Shown: in pieces, positions 9,255 through 19,771 of the stretch
How the letters are laid out: each line of letters opens with the position of its first letter
How positions within the stretch are numbered: the first letter of the stretch is position 1
From: an uncultured Idiomarina sp.
GTDB lineage: Bacteria; Pseudomonadota; Gammaproteobacteria; Enterobacterales; Alteromonadaceae
DNA length: 64,000 nucleotides
Assembly (NCBI GenBank): GCA_946885915.1
Contig: CAMPHF010000001.1
Span: forward strand, 349,457 to 413,456
Direction: 5' to 3'
Made by a program: the position numbers and the translations under genes
The notes under the pieces: model-generated
What the model was told of the DNA's origin: nothing
The model's database searches: none
The model's input: only the letters and a program-made list of their open reading frames with translations

Positions 9255-11105
9255 TTATTCAGTAGGGCAAACATCACAAAGCAAATAAATACCATTTGGA
9301 TCATTGAATTGCTCGATGATGCTAAGCTCACGCCAGACCCGAGCGGCGGTGCGCTCAACCATAGATGCTGGCTGGGTTGTGCTTGGTGCGAACAACGACA
9401 GCGACTCACCAAATAACTCGGCCATAAAGATCTCGCGCGCTGATTTCTCTGGCTCAACCGTGGTTACTTCGTATTCTTCAAGATTGGCTAACCGCGCTGC
9501 CGCGGCGATGGCATCTTCGAAGGTACCTAGTTGGTCAACTAACCCGAATTGCTGGGCTTGAATGCCGGTCCAGACGCGTCCTTGGGCTACTTTATCTACC
9601 GCTTCAAAGCTCATCCCGCGTGCATCTGCGACCATTTGTACGAAGTCACGATAGAACTTTTCAACGCTGCTTTGCAGGAGTGCTTTTTCCCGTTCAGGTA
9701 ATGCGCGGGTAATATCTAAGCGCGGATATTCAGTAGTCGCATAACCGTCGCTATTAATACCAAGCGCAGCTAGGCTTTCTTCAACCGTGAAGAACATACC
9801 GAACACTCCAATAGAACCGGTAATGGTAGTTGGTGCGGCCCAAATCTCATCGGCACTTGCAGCAATCCAATAGCCGCCCGAGGCCGCGACCGAACTCATC
9901 GAGGCAACCACTGGGATGCCGGCTTGTTGCAGTTGCAATACTTCCTGGCGAATAATTTCAGAGGCAAAACCACTACCACCAGGGCTGTCGATACGTAGCA
10001 CAACCGCTTTGGTGTTCTCATTCAAACGCGCATCACGCAAGCGTTCAGCCGTTGAATCACCGCCGATCATGCCTGGCTTCTGGAAGCCATCAACAATCAC
10101 GCCACGTGCTTGAATGACCGCAATTTGGTTCGCTGCTGGCTTTTTACCAATCACGGGTAAGGGGGCCGAGGCATCTAAATAGCGGCTAAAATTAATGCGT
10201 CGATAGCTTTCTTCTTCCTCATCATAACCAGCTAGATTAATGAGTTCGCTGCGCAGCGCCTCGCGTGTCCGTAATTCATCGACGAGGCCGGTGTTTAATG
10301 CAAATTGGGCTGAATCGCCGTTGGCAGCATCATAAAGTGCCATAAAGCGATCTGCATCACCGCTTAACAAATCTGCACTTAGTTCACGCTGTGCGCTAAT
10401 GTCTGCTTTAAACTGGTTCCAAAGCTCGTCATACAGCACTTTATTAGCTTCTTTGGCTTCGTCGGACATGTCATTGCGGGTGTATGGTTCAACCGCTGAT
10501 TTGTAACTTCCAGCCTTGAATACATGGGTAGAAACTTTGAGCTTCGCCAGCATATCTTTGAAATAGAGCTGGTAGTTGCCATAGCCAGACAAATCTACGC
10601 CACCAAGTGGGTTTAAGTAGACTTTGTCAGCATGGGCTGCCAAATAATACTGTGCTTGGGTGAAGTAATCCGCGGCGGCAATTACTGGCTTGCCAGAGGT
10701 CTTGAAATCTTCCAACGCACGGCCGACGGCTTGCAGTTTATTCAAACCACCACCGTACAGACCTTCAAGGCTCAAATAAATAGCGCCAATGTTAGTATCG
10801 GTTTTGGCCCGCTCAATCGCATCGAGTAAATCACTCAAGAGCACTTCTGGATTCTCTGGTTGAGAACCGAAAGCTTCATTTATGGCTTGATCGATAGGAT
10901 CGACATAGGTCATCTCTTCGACAATTACACCGGTCGGATTGAGGACTAAGATAGCGTTTTCCGGAACCGTGATGGGCTCCTCTTCTTGCGATATGGATAT
11001 AATCACCGCACCGAGTATGAAGAAAAACACCAGATTAATGATAACCTTGCGGGTACCATTGATAATGCGCCAAAGTTGGCTGAAAAAACTAGATACTGCG
11101 CTCAT
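9255..11105 (-). CDS. sppA: Signal peptide peptidase A, 67-kDa type
   Basis: SppA is an inner-membrane protease that degrades cleaved signal peptides on the periplasmic side. One membrane anchor lies at about residues 21-38, then two tandem S49 domains. The Ser/Lys dyad is split between them: Lys202 in FKAGSYKSAVEP and Ser409 in SVAASGGYW. The 616-residue length is that of the long, tandem-domain form. It probably forms an operon with ansA. Confidence 0.95.
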   Translation of the reverse strand: MSAVSSFFSQLWRIINGTRKVIINLVFFFILGAVIISISQEEEPITVPENAILVLNPTGVIVEEMTYVDPIDQAINEAFGSQPENPEVLLSDLLDAIERAKTDTNIGAIYLSLEGLYGGGLNKLQAVGRALEDFKTSGKPVIAAADYFTQAQYYLAAHADKVYLNPLGGVDLSGYGNYQLYFKDMLAKLKVSTHVFKAGSYKSAVEPYTRNDMSDEAKEANKVLYDELWNQFKADISAQRELSADLLSGDADRFMALYDAANGDSAQFALNTGLVDELRTREALRSELINLAGYDEEEESYRRINFSRYLDASAPLPVIGKKPAANQIAVIQARGVIVDGFQKPGMIGGDSTAERLRDARLNENTKAVVLRIDSPGGSGFASEIIRQEVLQLQQAGIPVVASMSSVAASGGYWIAASADEIWAAPTTITGSIGVFGMFFTVEESLAALGINSDGYATTEYPRLDITRALPEREKALLQSSVEKFYRDFVQMVADARGMSFEAVDKVAQGRVWTGIQAQQFGLVDQLGTFEDAIAAAARLANLEEYEVTTVEPEKSAREIFMAELFGESLSLFAPSTTQPASMVERTAARVWRELSIIEQFNDPNGIYLLCDVCPTE

Positions 11106-11215
11106 TACGCACCTTTATAATGATTTAGACGTGTACGCGTGACAATATATCGAATGCTTCTAGCGCATACCACCACAACTATGTAACTAACCATGATCGA
11201 AAGGAAATAATTACT

Positions 11216-11773
11216 ATGCCAATGTCTGCACACTCGTTATTGACCGAGCGCTCGTCGATGCCGCGCTTGGTTGAGCCGGCACCAGATGCTGCACAGTGGG
11301 CATTTATACAAGCCGCCGCCATGCGGGCGCCTGATCATATGCAATTACAACCTTATGAATTTGTGGTTTATGAGGGGAATAAGCGACTCCAGCTTGGCCA
11401 ACTGTTTGCGCAGGCTGCGCGTGAAGCGGGGCAAACTGAACTCGAAATCTCACGTTGTGAAGTATTGCCGCTACGCGCACCCACCGTTGTGGTTGCGTTG
11501 CTCAGATTCAAAAACCATGACAAAGTGCCGCGCGATGAGCAAGTGTCTACCGTAGCCTGTGCTTGCCATGGCATGTTACAAGCTGCTTTTGCAGAAGGAC
11601 TTGGGGGTATTTGGCGAAGTGGTTGGTTGGTTGATGCCGCTAGTGTTCGGCAGGCATTTAACTTAGCCCCGGGGGATACCATTATCGGCTTTTTATATTT
11701 AGGTACACCGGCGTTACCAACGCCGGTGAAACCTGCCAAAGACCCACAGCTTGTATTTCGCCGCGCGGATTAG
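11216..11773 (+). CDS. Nitroreductase family protein, YdjA-like
   Basis: This is a small FMN-dependent oxidoreductase close to E. coli YdjA in length (185 residues) and pattern. RRS-like [13 protein letters not shown] opens the protein, then [24 protein letters not shown]-like [18 protein letters not shown] and the C-terminal [10 protein letters not shown]. The physiological substrate is unknown. The stop codon overlaps the stop of asnS on the other strand. Another ATG two codons downstream is an alternative start. YdjA-type genes lie next to sppA in E. coli too (sppA/ydjA divergent), as here. Confidence 0.9.
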   Translation: MPMSAHSLLTERSSMPRLVEPAPDAAQWAFIQAAAMRAPDHMQLQPYEFVVYEGNKRLQLGQLFAQAAREAGQTELEISRCEVLPLRAPTVVVALLRFKNHDKVPRDEQVSTVACACHGMLQAAFAEGLGGIWRSGWLVDAASVRQAFNLAPGDTIIGFLYLGTPALPTPVKPAKDPQLVFRRAD

Positions 11774-11787
11774 AAATCCGCGCTTTT
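11763..11787 (+). terminator. Terminator hairpin spanning two convergent stop codons
   Basis: Arms GCGCGGATT and AATCCGCGC with a 3-base loop are followed by TTTT on the plus strand. The stem contains the stop codons of both the nitroreductase and asnS, so it is made entirely from coding ends. Confidence 0.7.
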
Positions 11788-13170
11788 AGGCGCCCGAGGG
11801 AAGGGGATCACGTCACGAATATTGGTCATCCCGGTGACATAGGTCACGAGCCGTTCGAAGCCCAACCCAAAGCCCGCATGTGGTACTGTGCCATAGCGGC
11901 GTAGATCTCGGTACCAACTGTATTCTTCCTTCGGCAATTGCATTTCATCAAGGCGTTTGTCGAGCATGTCTAAACGCTCTTCACGCGCGCTCCCACCAAT
12001 GATTTCACCAATTCCCGGTGCTAACACGTCCATGGCTGCGACGGTTTTACCATCATCGTTTTGGCGCATGTAAAAAGCTTTGATATCGCGTGGATAGTTT
12101 TTCAAGATAATCGGTGCGCCAACATGCTCTTCGGCCAAATAACGCTCGTGTTCCGATTGCAAATCCGTACCCCATTCGACCGGGTATTCAAATTTTTTGC
12201 CACAGCTTTTCAGAATTTCCACCGCATCAGTGTAATCCATGTGGACAAAGTCGCTGTCGATCATTTTTTCGAGGCGAGTGATAACTTCTGGATTGATCCG
12301 CTCGGCGAAGAACGCCATATCATCTGCCCGTTCTGCTAACACCGCTTTAAATGCATACTTCAACATATCTTCGGCTAAGTGCGCGATGTCGTTCAAATCA
12401 GCAAAGGCTACTTCTGGCTCTACCATCCAAAATTCGGCTAAGTGACGACTAGTATTGGAGTTTTCAGCGCGGAACGTAGGGCCAAAGGTATAAACTTTCG
12501 ACAAACTGCAGGCATAAGATTCAACGTTCAATTGGCCCGACACCGTTAAAAATGCCTCTTTACCGAAGAAGTCCTGACTATAGTCAATGTCGCCTTTATC
12601 GGTACGCGGTAGATTCATCATGTCTAAGGTGGAAATGCGGAACATCTCGCCGGCACCCTCAGCATCGGAGGCCGTAATAATAGGGGTCGCCACCCACAAA
12701 TAACCACGTTCGTGGAAAAACCGATGTAACGCTTGGGCTAGACAGTTACGAACTCGCATGACAGCACCGGTGACATTAGTCCGAGTGCGCAAATGAGCAT
12801 GCTCACGTAAATATTCCATAGAGTGGCGTTTCGGTGCCATCGGGTAGGTATCAGGGTCTTCAACCCAGCCGTAAACATGTACATCGGTGGCTTGAATTTC
12901 AAAGGCTTGACCTTGACCGGCTGAGGCCGCAACTGTGCCGGTAATCGCGACTGAACAGCCGGTGGTAAGGCGCAGCACCTCTTGCTGATAATTGGCTAGG
13001 GTATTTGGGACGACGGCTTGGATAGTGTCAAAGCACGATCCGTCATGCACATTAATAAAGGAAATGCCCGCTTTTGAATCTCGGCGCGTACGCACCCAAC
13101 CACGGACAGTTACTGTTTCGCCGACAGCGGTTTTACCCGCTAGCACGTCCACTACAGTCGCGACAGACAT
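11770..13170 (-). CDS. asnS: Asparaginyl-tRNA synthetase
   Basis: AsnS charges tRNA-Asn. The N-terminal OB fold contains [17 protein letters not shown]. The class II core shows motif 2 ([21 protein letters not shown]) and a C-terminal motif 3 ([15 protein letters not shown]). The chosen ATG gives 466 residues beginning MSVATVV, equal to E. coli AsnS, and has GGAG upstream. An earlier in-frame start would add ten residues that the family lacks. Having a dedicated AsnRS implies that direct charging is used, not only the amidotransferase route. Confidence 0.96.
   Translation of the reverse strand: MSVATVVDVLAGKTAVGETVTVRGWVRTRRDSKAGISFINVHDGSCFDTIQAVVPNTLANYQQEVLRLTTGCSVAITGTVAASAGQGQAFEIQATDVHVYGWVEDPDTYPMAPKRHSMEYLREHAHLRTRTNVTGAVMRVRNCLAQALHRFFHERGYLWVATPIITASDAEGAGEMFRISTLDMMNLPRTDKGDIDYSQDFFGKEAFLTVSGQLNVESYACSLSKVYTFGPTFRAENSNTSRHLAEFWMVEPEVAFADLNDIAHLAEDMLKYAFKAVLAERADDMAFFAERINPEVITRLEKMIDSDFVHMDYTDAVEILKSCGKKFEYPVEWGTDLQSEHERYLAEEHVGAPIILKNYPRDIKAFYMRQNDDGKTVAAMDVLAPGIGEIIGGSAREERLDMLDKRLDEMQLPKEEYSWYRDLRRYGTVPHAGFGLGFERLVTYVTGMTNIRDVIPFPRAPKSADF
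11798..11805 (+). other. KOPS-like motif GGGAAGGG
   Basis: A third plus-strand GGGNAGGG match left of dif, oriented toward it. It lies inside asnS. Confidence 0.35.
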
Positions 13171-13239
13171 CAATGAAAACTCCAGCTCAATTATTGCCAA
13201 TAAGGGAAAACGCTTATGTTACCTTGCTAAGCGCATTTC

Positions 13240-14571
13240 TCAAGCAGATTTAACGTAGTCGTGCATGGCTTTTGTGAGCTGAGTGAGTTGCGCTGAACTA
13301 ATGATAAACGGCGGCATCGCATAAAGTAGCTTGCCAAATGGTCGCAACCAGACCCCAGCCGCAATAAATTGGCGCTGCGCAGCGGCTACATCTATTGGCG
13401 CCCGCATCTCAATGACGCCTATTGCACCAAACACCCGGACATCAGCCACTGATTCATACTCTATTAATGCGGTTAGTTGCTCCTGCAATTGGGCTTCAAT
13501 CGCCTGAACTCGTTGTTGCCAGGGGCTTTCAATCAATTCGTCGAGACTGGCAGCTGCGACCGCACAAGCAAGAGGATTGGCCATAAAAGTTGGACCATGC
13601 ATAAAGGCGCCGCCATAAGGGCCGGCGCTAATGGTGTCGGCAACATGGCTCTGAGTGAGTACCGCAGCGAGCGATAGATACCCGCCAGTCAGTGCTTTCC
13701 CAACGCACATAATATCGGGAATGACTTGCGCATGCTCGCACGCAAACATCCGCCCGGTACGCCCGAATCCGGTTGCAATCTCATCCAATATGAGTAACAG
13801 GTTAAATTCATCACAAACTTGTCGGGCGTGGCGTAAATAGTCGGGATGATAAAAACGCATCCCGCCGGCACCTTGCACAATAGGCTCTAAGATGAGCGCC
13901 GCCAGTTCATGCTGATGCGCTGCAATTAACTCGGTGAGCGCCGCTTTGTCGCGCGCTAATTGCAAATCGTCTGATGCTGCAGCAGGACTTGCCAGCGGAG
14001 CCGGTGCAAAGAGTTGCTCTGCCAGTGCGCCCCGAAATAAATGATGCATACCGTTGACTGGGTCACACACCGACATTGCGGCAAAGGTATCACCGTGATA
14101 GCCACCGCGAATGGTCGCCATTTTGCACTTTTGTGGTGCATTACGGCTAAACCAATATTGCACCGCCATTTTTAACGCCACTTCAACACTCACGGAGCCC
14201 GAATCGGCGAAAAACACTTTATCAAGCCCGTTGGGCGCAAGTGCTGTTAAGCGTTCACCAAGCGCCACCGCCGGCCGATGAGTTAGTCCGCCGAACATGA
14301 CATGACTCATGGCTTGTAGTTGCTGTTGTGCAGCGGCGTTCAAACGTGGGTGATTGTAGCCATGAATGGCGGCCCACCAAGACGACATACCATCTATCAC
14401 GGCGGTTGGCTCAGTCCCAGCATCGGTTGGCGATTGCAAGAACAGTTCACAACCTGCTGCACCTTGCACAATATAGGTTGGTAGCGGCGCGTTTAAAGAA
14501 GTGTAGGGGTGCCATAAATGATCGCGATCGAACTGGTGTTCAGCAGCAGTTAACGGCGCTAATAATTGCAT
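13240..14571 (-). CDS. bioA: Adenosylmethionine-8-amino-7-oxononanoate aminotransferase
   Basis: BioA converts KAPA to DAPA in biotin synthesis, using SAM as amino donor and PLP as cofactor. Diagnostic stretches are WHPYTS near residue 20, [32 protein letters not shown] and the PLP lysine Lys292 in [11 protein letters not shown]. The ATG used here has GAAGG 9 bases upstream and gives 443 residues; an earlier in-frame start nine codons upstream is less likely. It is divergent from bioBFCD, the arrangement of E. coli. Confidence 0.95.
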   Translation of the reverse strand: MQLLAPLTAAEHQFDRDHLWHPYTSLNAPLPTYIVQGAAGCELFLQSPTDAGTEPTAVIDGMSSWWAAIHGYNHPRLNAAAQQQLQAMSHVMFGGLTHRPAVALGERLTALAPNGLDKVFFADSGSVSVEVALKMAVQYWFSRNAPQKCKMATIRGGYHGDTFAAMSVCDPVNGMHHLFRGALAEQLFAPAPLASPAAASDDLQLARDKAALTELIAAHQHELAALILEPIVQGAGGMRFYHPDYLRHARQVCDEFNLLLILDEIATGFGRTGRMFACEHAQVIPDIMCVGKALTGGYLSLAAVLTQSHVADTISAGPYGGAFMHGPTFMANPLACAVAAASLDELIESPWQQRVQAIEAQLQEQLTALIEYESVADVRVFGAIGVIEMRAPIDVAAAQRQFIAAGVWLRPFGKLLYAMPPFIISSAQLTQLTKAMHDYVKSA

Positions 14572-14683
14572 GAGTGAAGACCTTCGCTTGTGGGCCATAG
14601 TAAAAGAATGAAGATTCGAACTATGACGATTAAAACGTGTTGGTTAAAAAGTGTACCGCTGTAATCTTTTGGTATTCAAATAA

Positions 14684-14720
14684 GTTGACAGTGTGCGCAC
14701 CAAGGTTATCCTAGTCAACA
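14684..14720. promoter_or_regulatory. Overlapping divergent bioA/bioB promoters
   Basis: Rightward: TTGACA, 16 bases, TATCCT, leading to bioB. Leftward on the other strand: TTGACT, 17 bases, CACACT, leading to bioA. The two -35 boxes form the inverted repeat GTTGAC / GTCAAC. Face-to-face bio promoters under one BirA operator are known in E. coli. The exact BirA inverted repeat (TTGTAAACC...GGTTTACAA) is not seen here, so repression by BirA is only inferred. Confidence 0.5.
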
Positions 14721-14751
14721 CTTAAAACGATGCAAAGATAAGGATACCAAC

Positions 14752-15810
14752 ATGGCGGTGGAAATGAATTCGGCGGCGGTTGTGCGTAATGATTGGACAC
14801 TAGCTGAAGTCGAAACCTTGTTAAACTTACCCTTTAACGATTTGATCTTCCGTGCGCAACAGGTGCATCGTCAATATTTCAACCCGAATCAGGTACAAGT
14901 GAGTACCTTGCTCTCGATCAAAACTGGGGCTTGTCCAGAAGATTGCAAATACTGTCCGCAAAGCGCGCATTATCACACCGGCTTAGATCGTGAACGGTTA
15001 ATGGCAGTCGAAAAAGTGTTAACGGAAGCAGAGCAGGCCAAAGCTATTGGCGCTTCACGGTTTTGTATGGGCGCCGCTTGGCGTAACCCCAAAGATCGCG
15101 ACATGCCTTATCTGATCGACATGATCAAAGGGGTCAAAGCGCTGGGACTCGAAACCTGTATGACGTTAGGTATGCTCAGTGCGCCACAGGCTAAAATGCT
15201 ACAGCAAGCCGGCTTAGATTATTACAACCATAACCTTGATACCTCGCCAGAATTCTATGGCGAAATCATCAGTACACGTACCTATCAGGATCGTTTGACG
15301 ACTTTGTCACATGTACGGGATGCCGGTATGAAAGTGTGTGCGGGTGGTATTGTTGGGATGGGTGAGGGTGAGCAAGATCGTGCAGGCCTGCTCATGCAAT
15401 TAGCCAATTTACCTAAACATCCGGAAAGTGTGCCAATCAATATGTTGGTGAAAGTGGCAGGTACGCCCTTTGCCGATTTGGCAGACTTAGATCCGTTTAC
15501 CTTTGTGCGCACGGTTGCGGTAGCGCGTATTCTGATGCCAGGTTCACACGTGCGGCTGTCGGCAGGGCGCGAATCAATGAGTGATGAAATGCAAGCGCTG
15601 TGCTTTTTAGCTGGCGCGAATTCCATTTTTTATGGCGAACGCTTACTGACCACCGCGAATCCTGGTGCCGATCATGATTTGAAACTGTTTGAGCGACTCG
15701 GTATTGAGCCTGAACCACGTGAGGATTATGCCGATGAAGTTCATACTGCAGTGATTGAAGATGCGCTGGCAGAACAGCGTGAACCGGCAATGTATTACGA
15801 AGTTCGTTAG
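14752..15810 (+). CDS. bioB: Biotin synthase
   Basis: BioB is the radical SAM enzyme that inserts sulfur into dethiobiotin. The [4Fe-4S] cysteines are Cys61, Cys65 and Cys68 in [13 protein letters not shown]. Later [19 protein letters not shown] and LSAGRESM are family landmarks. The 352-residue length is standard. It leads the bioB-F-C-D operon and lies opposite bioA. Confidence 0.98.
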   Translation: MAVEMNSAAVVRNDWTLAEVETLLNLPFNDLIFRAQQVHRQYFNPNQVQVSTLLSIKTGACPEDCKYCPQSAHYHTGLDRERLMAVEKVLTEAEQAKAIGASRFCMGAAWRNPKDRDMPYLIDMIKGVKALGLETCMTLGMLSAPQAKMLQQAGLDYYNHNLDTSPEFYGEIISTRTYQDRLTTLSHVRDAGMKVCAGGIVGMGEGEQDRAGLLMQLANLPKHPESVPINMLVKVAGTPFADLADLDPFTFVRTVAVARILMPGSHVRLSAGRESMSDEMQALCFLAGANSIFYGERLLTTANPGADHDLKLFERLGIEPEPREDYADEVHTAVIEDALAEQREPAMYYEVR

Positions 15811-15840
15811 CGGGAGATTGCTGGTGCGAAGGAGCTATCA

Positions 15841-17067
15841 ATGACCTTGAAGTGGCCAGCAGCGGCAGCATCACGGCATCGCACACGGCGACTCGTTACG
15901 CCGCTCTCTGCCCGTGAAGTAGAGGTAGGCGGCCGCCGCTATCTGAACTTTGCCAGTAATAATTACTTAGGGATTGCACAACACCCCGAGGTGATACGCG
16001 CTTATGCGGAAGCGTTACAAAGCACTGGCGCCAGTAGCAGCAGTGCGGCATTGATCACCGGCTTCCAACCAGCCCATGATTATTTAACTCGGCAGCTTTG
16101 TGAGTGGTGGCAGCGCGAGGATTTACTCCTATTCAATACCGGCTTCGCGGCTAACAGCGGGGTATTACGGACGCTGGCGCCACATTACGCCAGGATCTGG
16201 CTTGACCGCTTGGCGCATGCATCACTTCTAGATGGCGTACAAACCCAGCAAGCCGGCAACTTAAGCGGGCGTTGGCGCCGGTTTGCACATAACAATCTTG
16301 AGCAGCTAGCGGGTTTAGTGCAATCAGCAGCAGCCCAGGCTGCGTCTACCACGACGCCTCAACATCAATTAGTGATTACCGAAAGCATTTTTAGTATGGA
16401 CGGTGATGAGGCGCCGCTAAGTTCGCTGGTGGCACTGTTAGCCAATCCAGCAAATGCGCATGCTGAGGTTGATTTGTGGGTGGATGATGCCCACGGCGTT
16501 GGAGTGTATGGCGACTCTGGCGCCGGTTGCGGGGGCAGCTATAGCCAAGCTCAGGTGCCTTATTTAACCGCTACTTTTGGCAAAGCACTGGGCGTTGCTG
16601 GCGCTTGTTTTAGTGCTTCAAATGATTGTATTGACTACGTCTTAAATCATGCCCGTGAGTATATTTATTCAACCGCAATGCCGGCTGCGCAAGCGGCCGC
16701 GGTGAGTCGTGCCGTCACCCTGATTCAATCCCCCTGGGGAGCCAATCAACGTCAACGGTTGATGCAAAATATAGCGCAATTTCGGGCGCAAGCGGAACAA
16801 TTACCTTGGCAGTTACTGCCGAGTTCGAGTGCGATTCAAGGCGTTCTGTGTGGCTCTGACGCTGCCGCGCTAGCATGTGCGGAGAACTTGCGAGCGCAAG
16901 GCATTTGGGCCGTAGCCATTCGATCACCAACGGTTCCCAAAGGCACGGCACGAGTACGGCTAACCTTGAGTGCTGAACATACTGAGGCTGATTTAGATCA
17001 GCTGCAACAAGCATTACTGCGCGCGGCAGCAAACCAGCTGCCAGCGCCTGCAACCGAAGTGAGCTAA
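15841..17067 (+). CDS. bioF: 8-amino-7-oxononanoate synthase
   Basis: BioF condenses pimeloyl-ACP with alanine to give KAPA, using PLP. Motifs are FASNNYLGIAQHP near residue 38, the SDG-type ESIFSMDGDEAPL, VDDAHGVGVYG and the PLP lysine Lys248 in TFGKALGVAGA. The N terminus is shorter than in E. coli by about 15 residues, while inserts near residues 160-175 and 225-240 bring the length to 408. It is followed after 6 bases by bioC. Confidence 0.95.
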   Translation: MTLKWPAAAASRHRTRRLVTPLSAREVEVGGRRYLNFASNNYLGIAQHPEVIRAYAEALQSTGASSSSAALITGFQPAHDYLTRQLCEWWQREDLLLFNTGFAANSGVLRTLAPHYARIWLDRLAHASLLDGVQTQQAGNLSGRWRRFAHNNLEQLAGLVQSAAAQAASTTTPQHQLVITESIFSMDGDEAPLSSLVALLANPANAHAEVDLWVDDAHGVGVYGDSGAGCGGSYSQAQVPYLTATFGKALGVAGACFSASNDCIDYVLNHAREYIYSTAMPAAQAAAVSRAVTLIQSPWGANQRQRLMQNIAQFRAQAEQLPWQLLPSSSAIQGVLCGSDAAALACAENLRAQGIWAVAIRSPTVPKGTARVRLTLSAEHTEADLDQLQQALLRAAANQLPAPATEVS

Positions 17068-17073
17068 ACCACG

Positions 17074-17940
17074 ATGACGTCGATGCCGCACCTGCTAGTG
17101 AAATCCGATCTACCCGCGCCAGCAGCACCCAGTTCAGTTGGTGCGCATTACGATAAAACGCTGGTGGCTCGCCACTTTAATCGAGCGGCCAGCCATTATA
17201 ATCAATTTAATCAGTTACAGCGCGATGTCGGCAGTTGCTTGTTACAGCATGCGAAACCCGTCGCCAAGCAGATCCTTGATGTCGGTTGTGGACCTGCAGC
17301 GTTAACCGCAGCGCTGCTCGAACAGGTAGCATGCGAAGGTTATGTGGGCGTTGATTTAGCGCCTGAGATGGTCGCTGAAGCACAGCGCCAATATCCGCAG
17401 CTGCAATGGTTGCAAGCCGATGTTGAGGCGCTACCTTTTGCGCCCGAGCAGTTTGATTTGGTGATTGCCAATCTGGTGATCCAATGGTGCGATAGCCCAG
17501 ATCTTGCGCTGCAACAATTGTGGCGGATGGTCAAGCCGGGCGGTCAATTACTGGTAAGTACAGTATTAGCGGGCAGTTTATCGCCACTTTATAACGTCTG
17601 GGAAGCGCTTGGCACCGAGCCGCGTCAGAATCAGTTTGCCAGCGCTGAGCGAGTCGCGCAGGCTTGGCAGCGTGAGCTAGCCGCCGACAAGCTGGCGACG
17701 CGTCATTTTCACGCGCAGTCGTTCAGTTATGAATATGATCAATTGCGCGATATTTTAGCGCATTTAAAAGGTATCGGTGCGAGCTACACGGCAAGAACAC
17801 AGACCGCTTCACCGTTAACGAAGCACAAGCTACTGGAGGCGGAAGCCTATTATCGCGCACACTATGGTGTACAGCGGTCTGAAACCAAGCTGGTGCTGCC
17901 TTTACATTGGAATATAGGTATTGGAGTTGCGATTAAGTGA
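17074..17940 (+). CDS. bioC: Malonyl-ACP O-methyltransferase
   Basis: BioC methylates malonyl-ACP so that the fatty acid machinery can build the pimeloyl chain. The SAM-binding motif ILDVGCGPAALTAALL begins near residue 67, with the acidic turn YVGVDLAPEM about 20 residues later. The N-terminal FNRAASHYNQFNQLQ is the BioC signature. The 288-residue length includes a longer N-terminal tail than in E. coli. No bioH is present in this window, so the esterase partner must lie elsewhere. Confidence 0.94.
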   Translation: MTSMPHLLVKSDLPAPAAPSSVGAHYDKTLVARHFNRAASHYNQFNQLQRDVGSCLLQHAKPVAKQILDVGCGPAALTAALLEQVACEGYVGVDLAPEMVAEAQRQYPQLQWLQADVEALPFAPEQFDLVIANLVIQWCDSPDLALQQLWRMVKPGGQLLVSTVLAGSLSPLYNVWEALGTEPRQNQFASAERVAQAWQRELAADKLATRHFHAQSFSYEYDQLRDILAHLKGIGASYTARTQTASPLTKHKLLEAEAYYRAHYGVQRSETKLVLPLHWNIGIGVAIK

Positions 17941-18686
17941 AACAGGATTGCATTTTTGTAACCGGCACGAACACTGATTCGGGTAAAACTGTTGCTGCGC
18001 AGTGGCTGCTATTGGCCCTTCCTTTGGGCTTAAAAGTACAGCCGTTGAAGCCCATTGCTTCGGGGTGTGAACAGACTGCCGATGGCTTGCGTAATAGCGA
18101 TGCAATGACGTTATGGCAAGCGCAACAGTGGCGTGCAGAGCAGGCCAATTTAGCATTCCCGCTTAGCTATGCGCAGGTGAATCCGCTCGCCTTCGAGCCT
18201 GCGATTGCACCGCATATTGCGGCCCAATTAGCCCAGCAACCAGTGACGGTGCCGAGCTTAGTTGCTGTGACCGAACAAGCGCGGCGGGCGGATGCTGATA
18301 TGTTGCTCGTTGAAGGCGCGGGCGGTTGGCAATTACCGCTCAACGCGGAAGAATTTATGCCAAGCTATGTTCAGCACTTGCAAGCAGGGGTCGTATTAGT
18401 GGTTGGCATGCAACTTGGTTGTTTGAACCATGCGTTACTAACCGTGCAAGCTATTGCTCAGACAGGTTGCTCGTTGGTTGGCTGGATTGCAAACCAAACT
18501 CAGCCCGAACCAATGCCTTATTACCAGGAGAATCTGGCGTTTTTACAACAGCACATTAACGCGCCCTTGTTAGCTGAGTTACCTTTCCATGATCGAACCC
18601 AAACGCTAGCGGTCACCGCCACCCAAGCAAGGCGCACAATAAATACTGCGCCAGTGCTTGAATTTTTAAGTTCCAATCCTATCTAA
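17937..18686 (+). CDS. bioD: Dethiobiotin synthetase
   Basis: BioD closes the ureido ring of dethiobiotin using CO2 and ATP. The P-loop GTNTDSGKT is at residues 10-18, and VEGAGGWQLPL supplies the second nucleotide/substrate motif. The start is GTG, overlapping the bioC stop by 4 bases (GTGA), which indicates coupled translation. At 249 residues it is slightly longer than the E. coli enzyme. It closes the biotin operon. Confidence 0.95.
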   Translation: MKQDCIFVTGTNTDSGKTVAAQWLLLALPLGLKVQPLKPIASGCEQTADGLRNSDAMTLWQAQQWRAEQANLAFPLSYAQVNPLAFEPAIAPHIAAQLAQQPVTVPSLVAVTEQARRADADMLLVEGAGGWQLPLNAEEFMPSYVQHLQAGVVLVVGMQLGCLNHALLTVQAIAQTGCSLVGWIANQTQPEPMPYYQENLAFLQQHINAPLLAELPFHDRTQTLAVTATQARRTINTAPVLEFLSSNPI

Positions 18687-18733
18687 GCTAAACCGATTGT
18701 CGGTGTAGCTTCAGTAGGTATGAGGAAGTGGTC

Positions 18734-19603
18734 ATGAAACGTGTATTGTTATTTGTCGCGACTAATTTAGCGGTGGTGCTGGTGCTCGGCGTGGTATTGA
18801 ACTTGCTAATGCCGGTGCTTGGGGTCGACCCTAACGCGTACAGTGGCCTGTTGCTATTTGCCGCCGTATTTGGCTTCGGTGGTAGCTTTATTTCATTGTG
18901 GATGTCGAAGTGGATCGCCAAACGCAGTGTGAATGCGCAAGTGATCACGCAACCACGCAATCAAACCGAACAGTGGCTAATCCAGACCGTAGCTCGGCAA
19001 GCGCAACAAGCCGGTATTCCGATGCCTGAAGTTGCCATTTATGAAGCCGCTGATCCTAACGCATTTGCAACCGGCCCCAGTAAACGTAATTCGCTGGTTG
19101 CCGTCAGTACCGGATTATTGCGGCAGATGAACGAGGCGGAAGTGGAAGCGGTGCTTGCCCACGAGGTAAGTCACATCGCCAATGGCGATATGGTGACCTT
19201 GACCTTGATCCAAGGAGTGGTAAACACTTTCGTTATATTTTTAGCGCGGGTAGTTGCCGGTGCCATTAGCGGTAACCGCAACCAACAGGGTGGTTTAGCT
19301 TACTTTGGTACGGTCATTGTGTTGGAAATTGTGTTTGGCGTGTTGGCGAGTGTCATTGTGATGTGGTTTTCGCGCCAGCGTGAATATCGTGCCGATGCCG
19401 GTGCTGCAGAACTAGCGGGTGCGCCGAAAATGATTGCGGCATTACAACGCTTGGCGCGGGCGCAAGATACCCAATTAGATGGGCAAATGCTGGCGTTTGG
19501 TATTCACGGTAAAGCGTCGATGAGCGAATTATTCATGAGTCATCCACCACTTGCCAAGCGCATTGCCGCGCTATCGGGTAAGTCCACCTCAACTACCGCT
19601 TAA
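18734..19603 (+). CDS. htpX: Membrane protease HtpX
   Basis: HtpX is a zinc metalloprotease of the inner membrane involved in quality control of membrane proteins. The HExxH motif is HEVSH at residues 143-147, followed by [14 protein letters not shown]. Two N-terminal membrane segments (about 4-24 and 36-55) and two more around 155-215 are seen. The third zinc ligand is likely the Glu in [12 protein letters not shown]. The ATG chosen has AGGAAG 6 bases upstream and gives 289 residues; a GTG two codons earlier is possible. Confidence 0.95.
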   Translation: MKRVLLFVATNLAVVLVLGVVLNLLMPVLGVDPNAYSGLLLFAAVFGFGGSFISLWMSKWIAKRSVNAQVITQPRNQTEQWLIQTVARQAQQAGIPMPEVAIYEAADPNAFATGPSKRNSLVAVSTGLLRQMNEAEVEAVLAHEVSHIANGDMVTLTLIQGVVNTFVIFLARVVAGAISGNRNQQGGLAYFGTVIVLEIVFGVLASVIVMWFSRQREYRADAGAAELAGAPKMIAALQRLARAQDTQLDGQMLAFGIHGKASMSELFMSHPPLAKRIAALSGKSTSTTA

Positions 19604-19651
19604 CGAATGCTAAAAATATCGATAGTGAAGATCGGTAAAAAGCCAGTCAGA

Positions 19652-19690
19652 AACGGGTTTAGCGCATTGTAACAGGGCGTTAAACCCGTT
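19652..19690. other. Inverted repeat between htpX and DAHP synthase
   Basis: Perfect 10-bp arms AACGGGTTTA and TAAACCCGTT are separated by 19 bases. There is no T run on the plus strand. It could be a weak terminator for htpX or a leader structure of the aromatic gene; the sequence does not decide. Confidence 0.4.
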
Positions 19691-19771
19691 AAATTAACTA
19701 CATATTCAAACCTCAGTCGCGTGTCATCGCGCATCGCTGTAGCCCACGTCCATAAGTGAAAGGAAAACCAC

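Noticed and set aside
11832..11846. matS-like GTGAC...GTCAC
   Set aside because: The spacer is 4 bases instead of 3, and it lies inside asnS.
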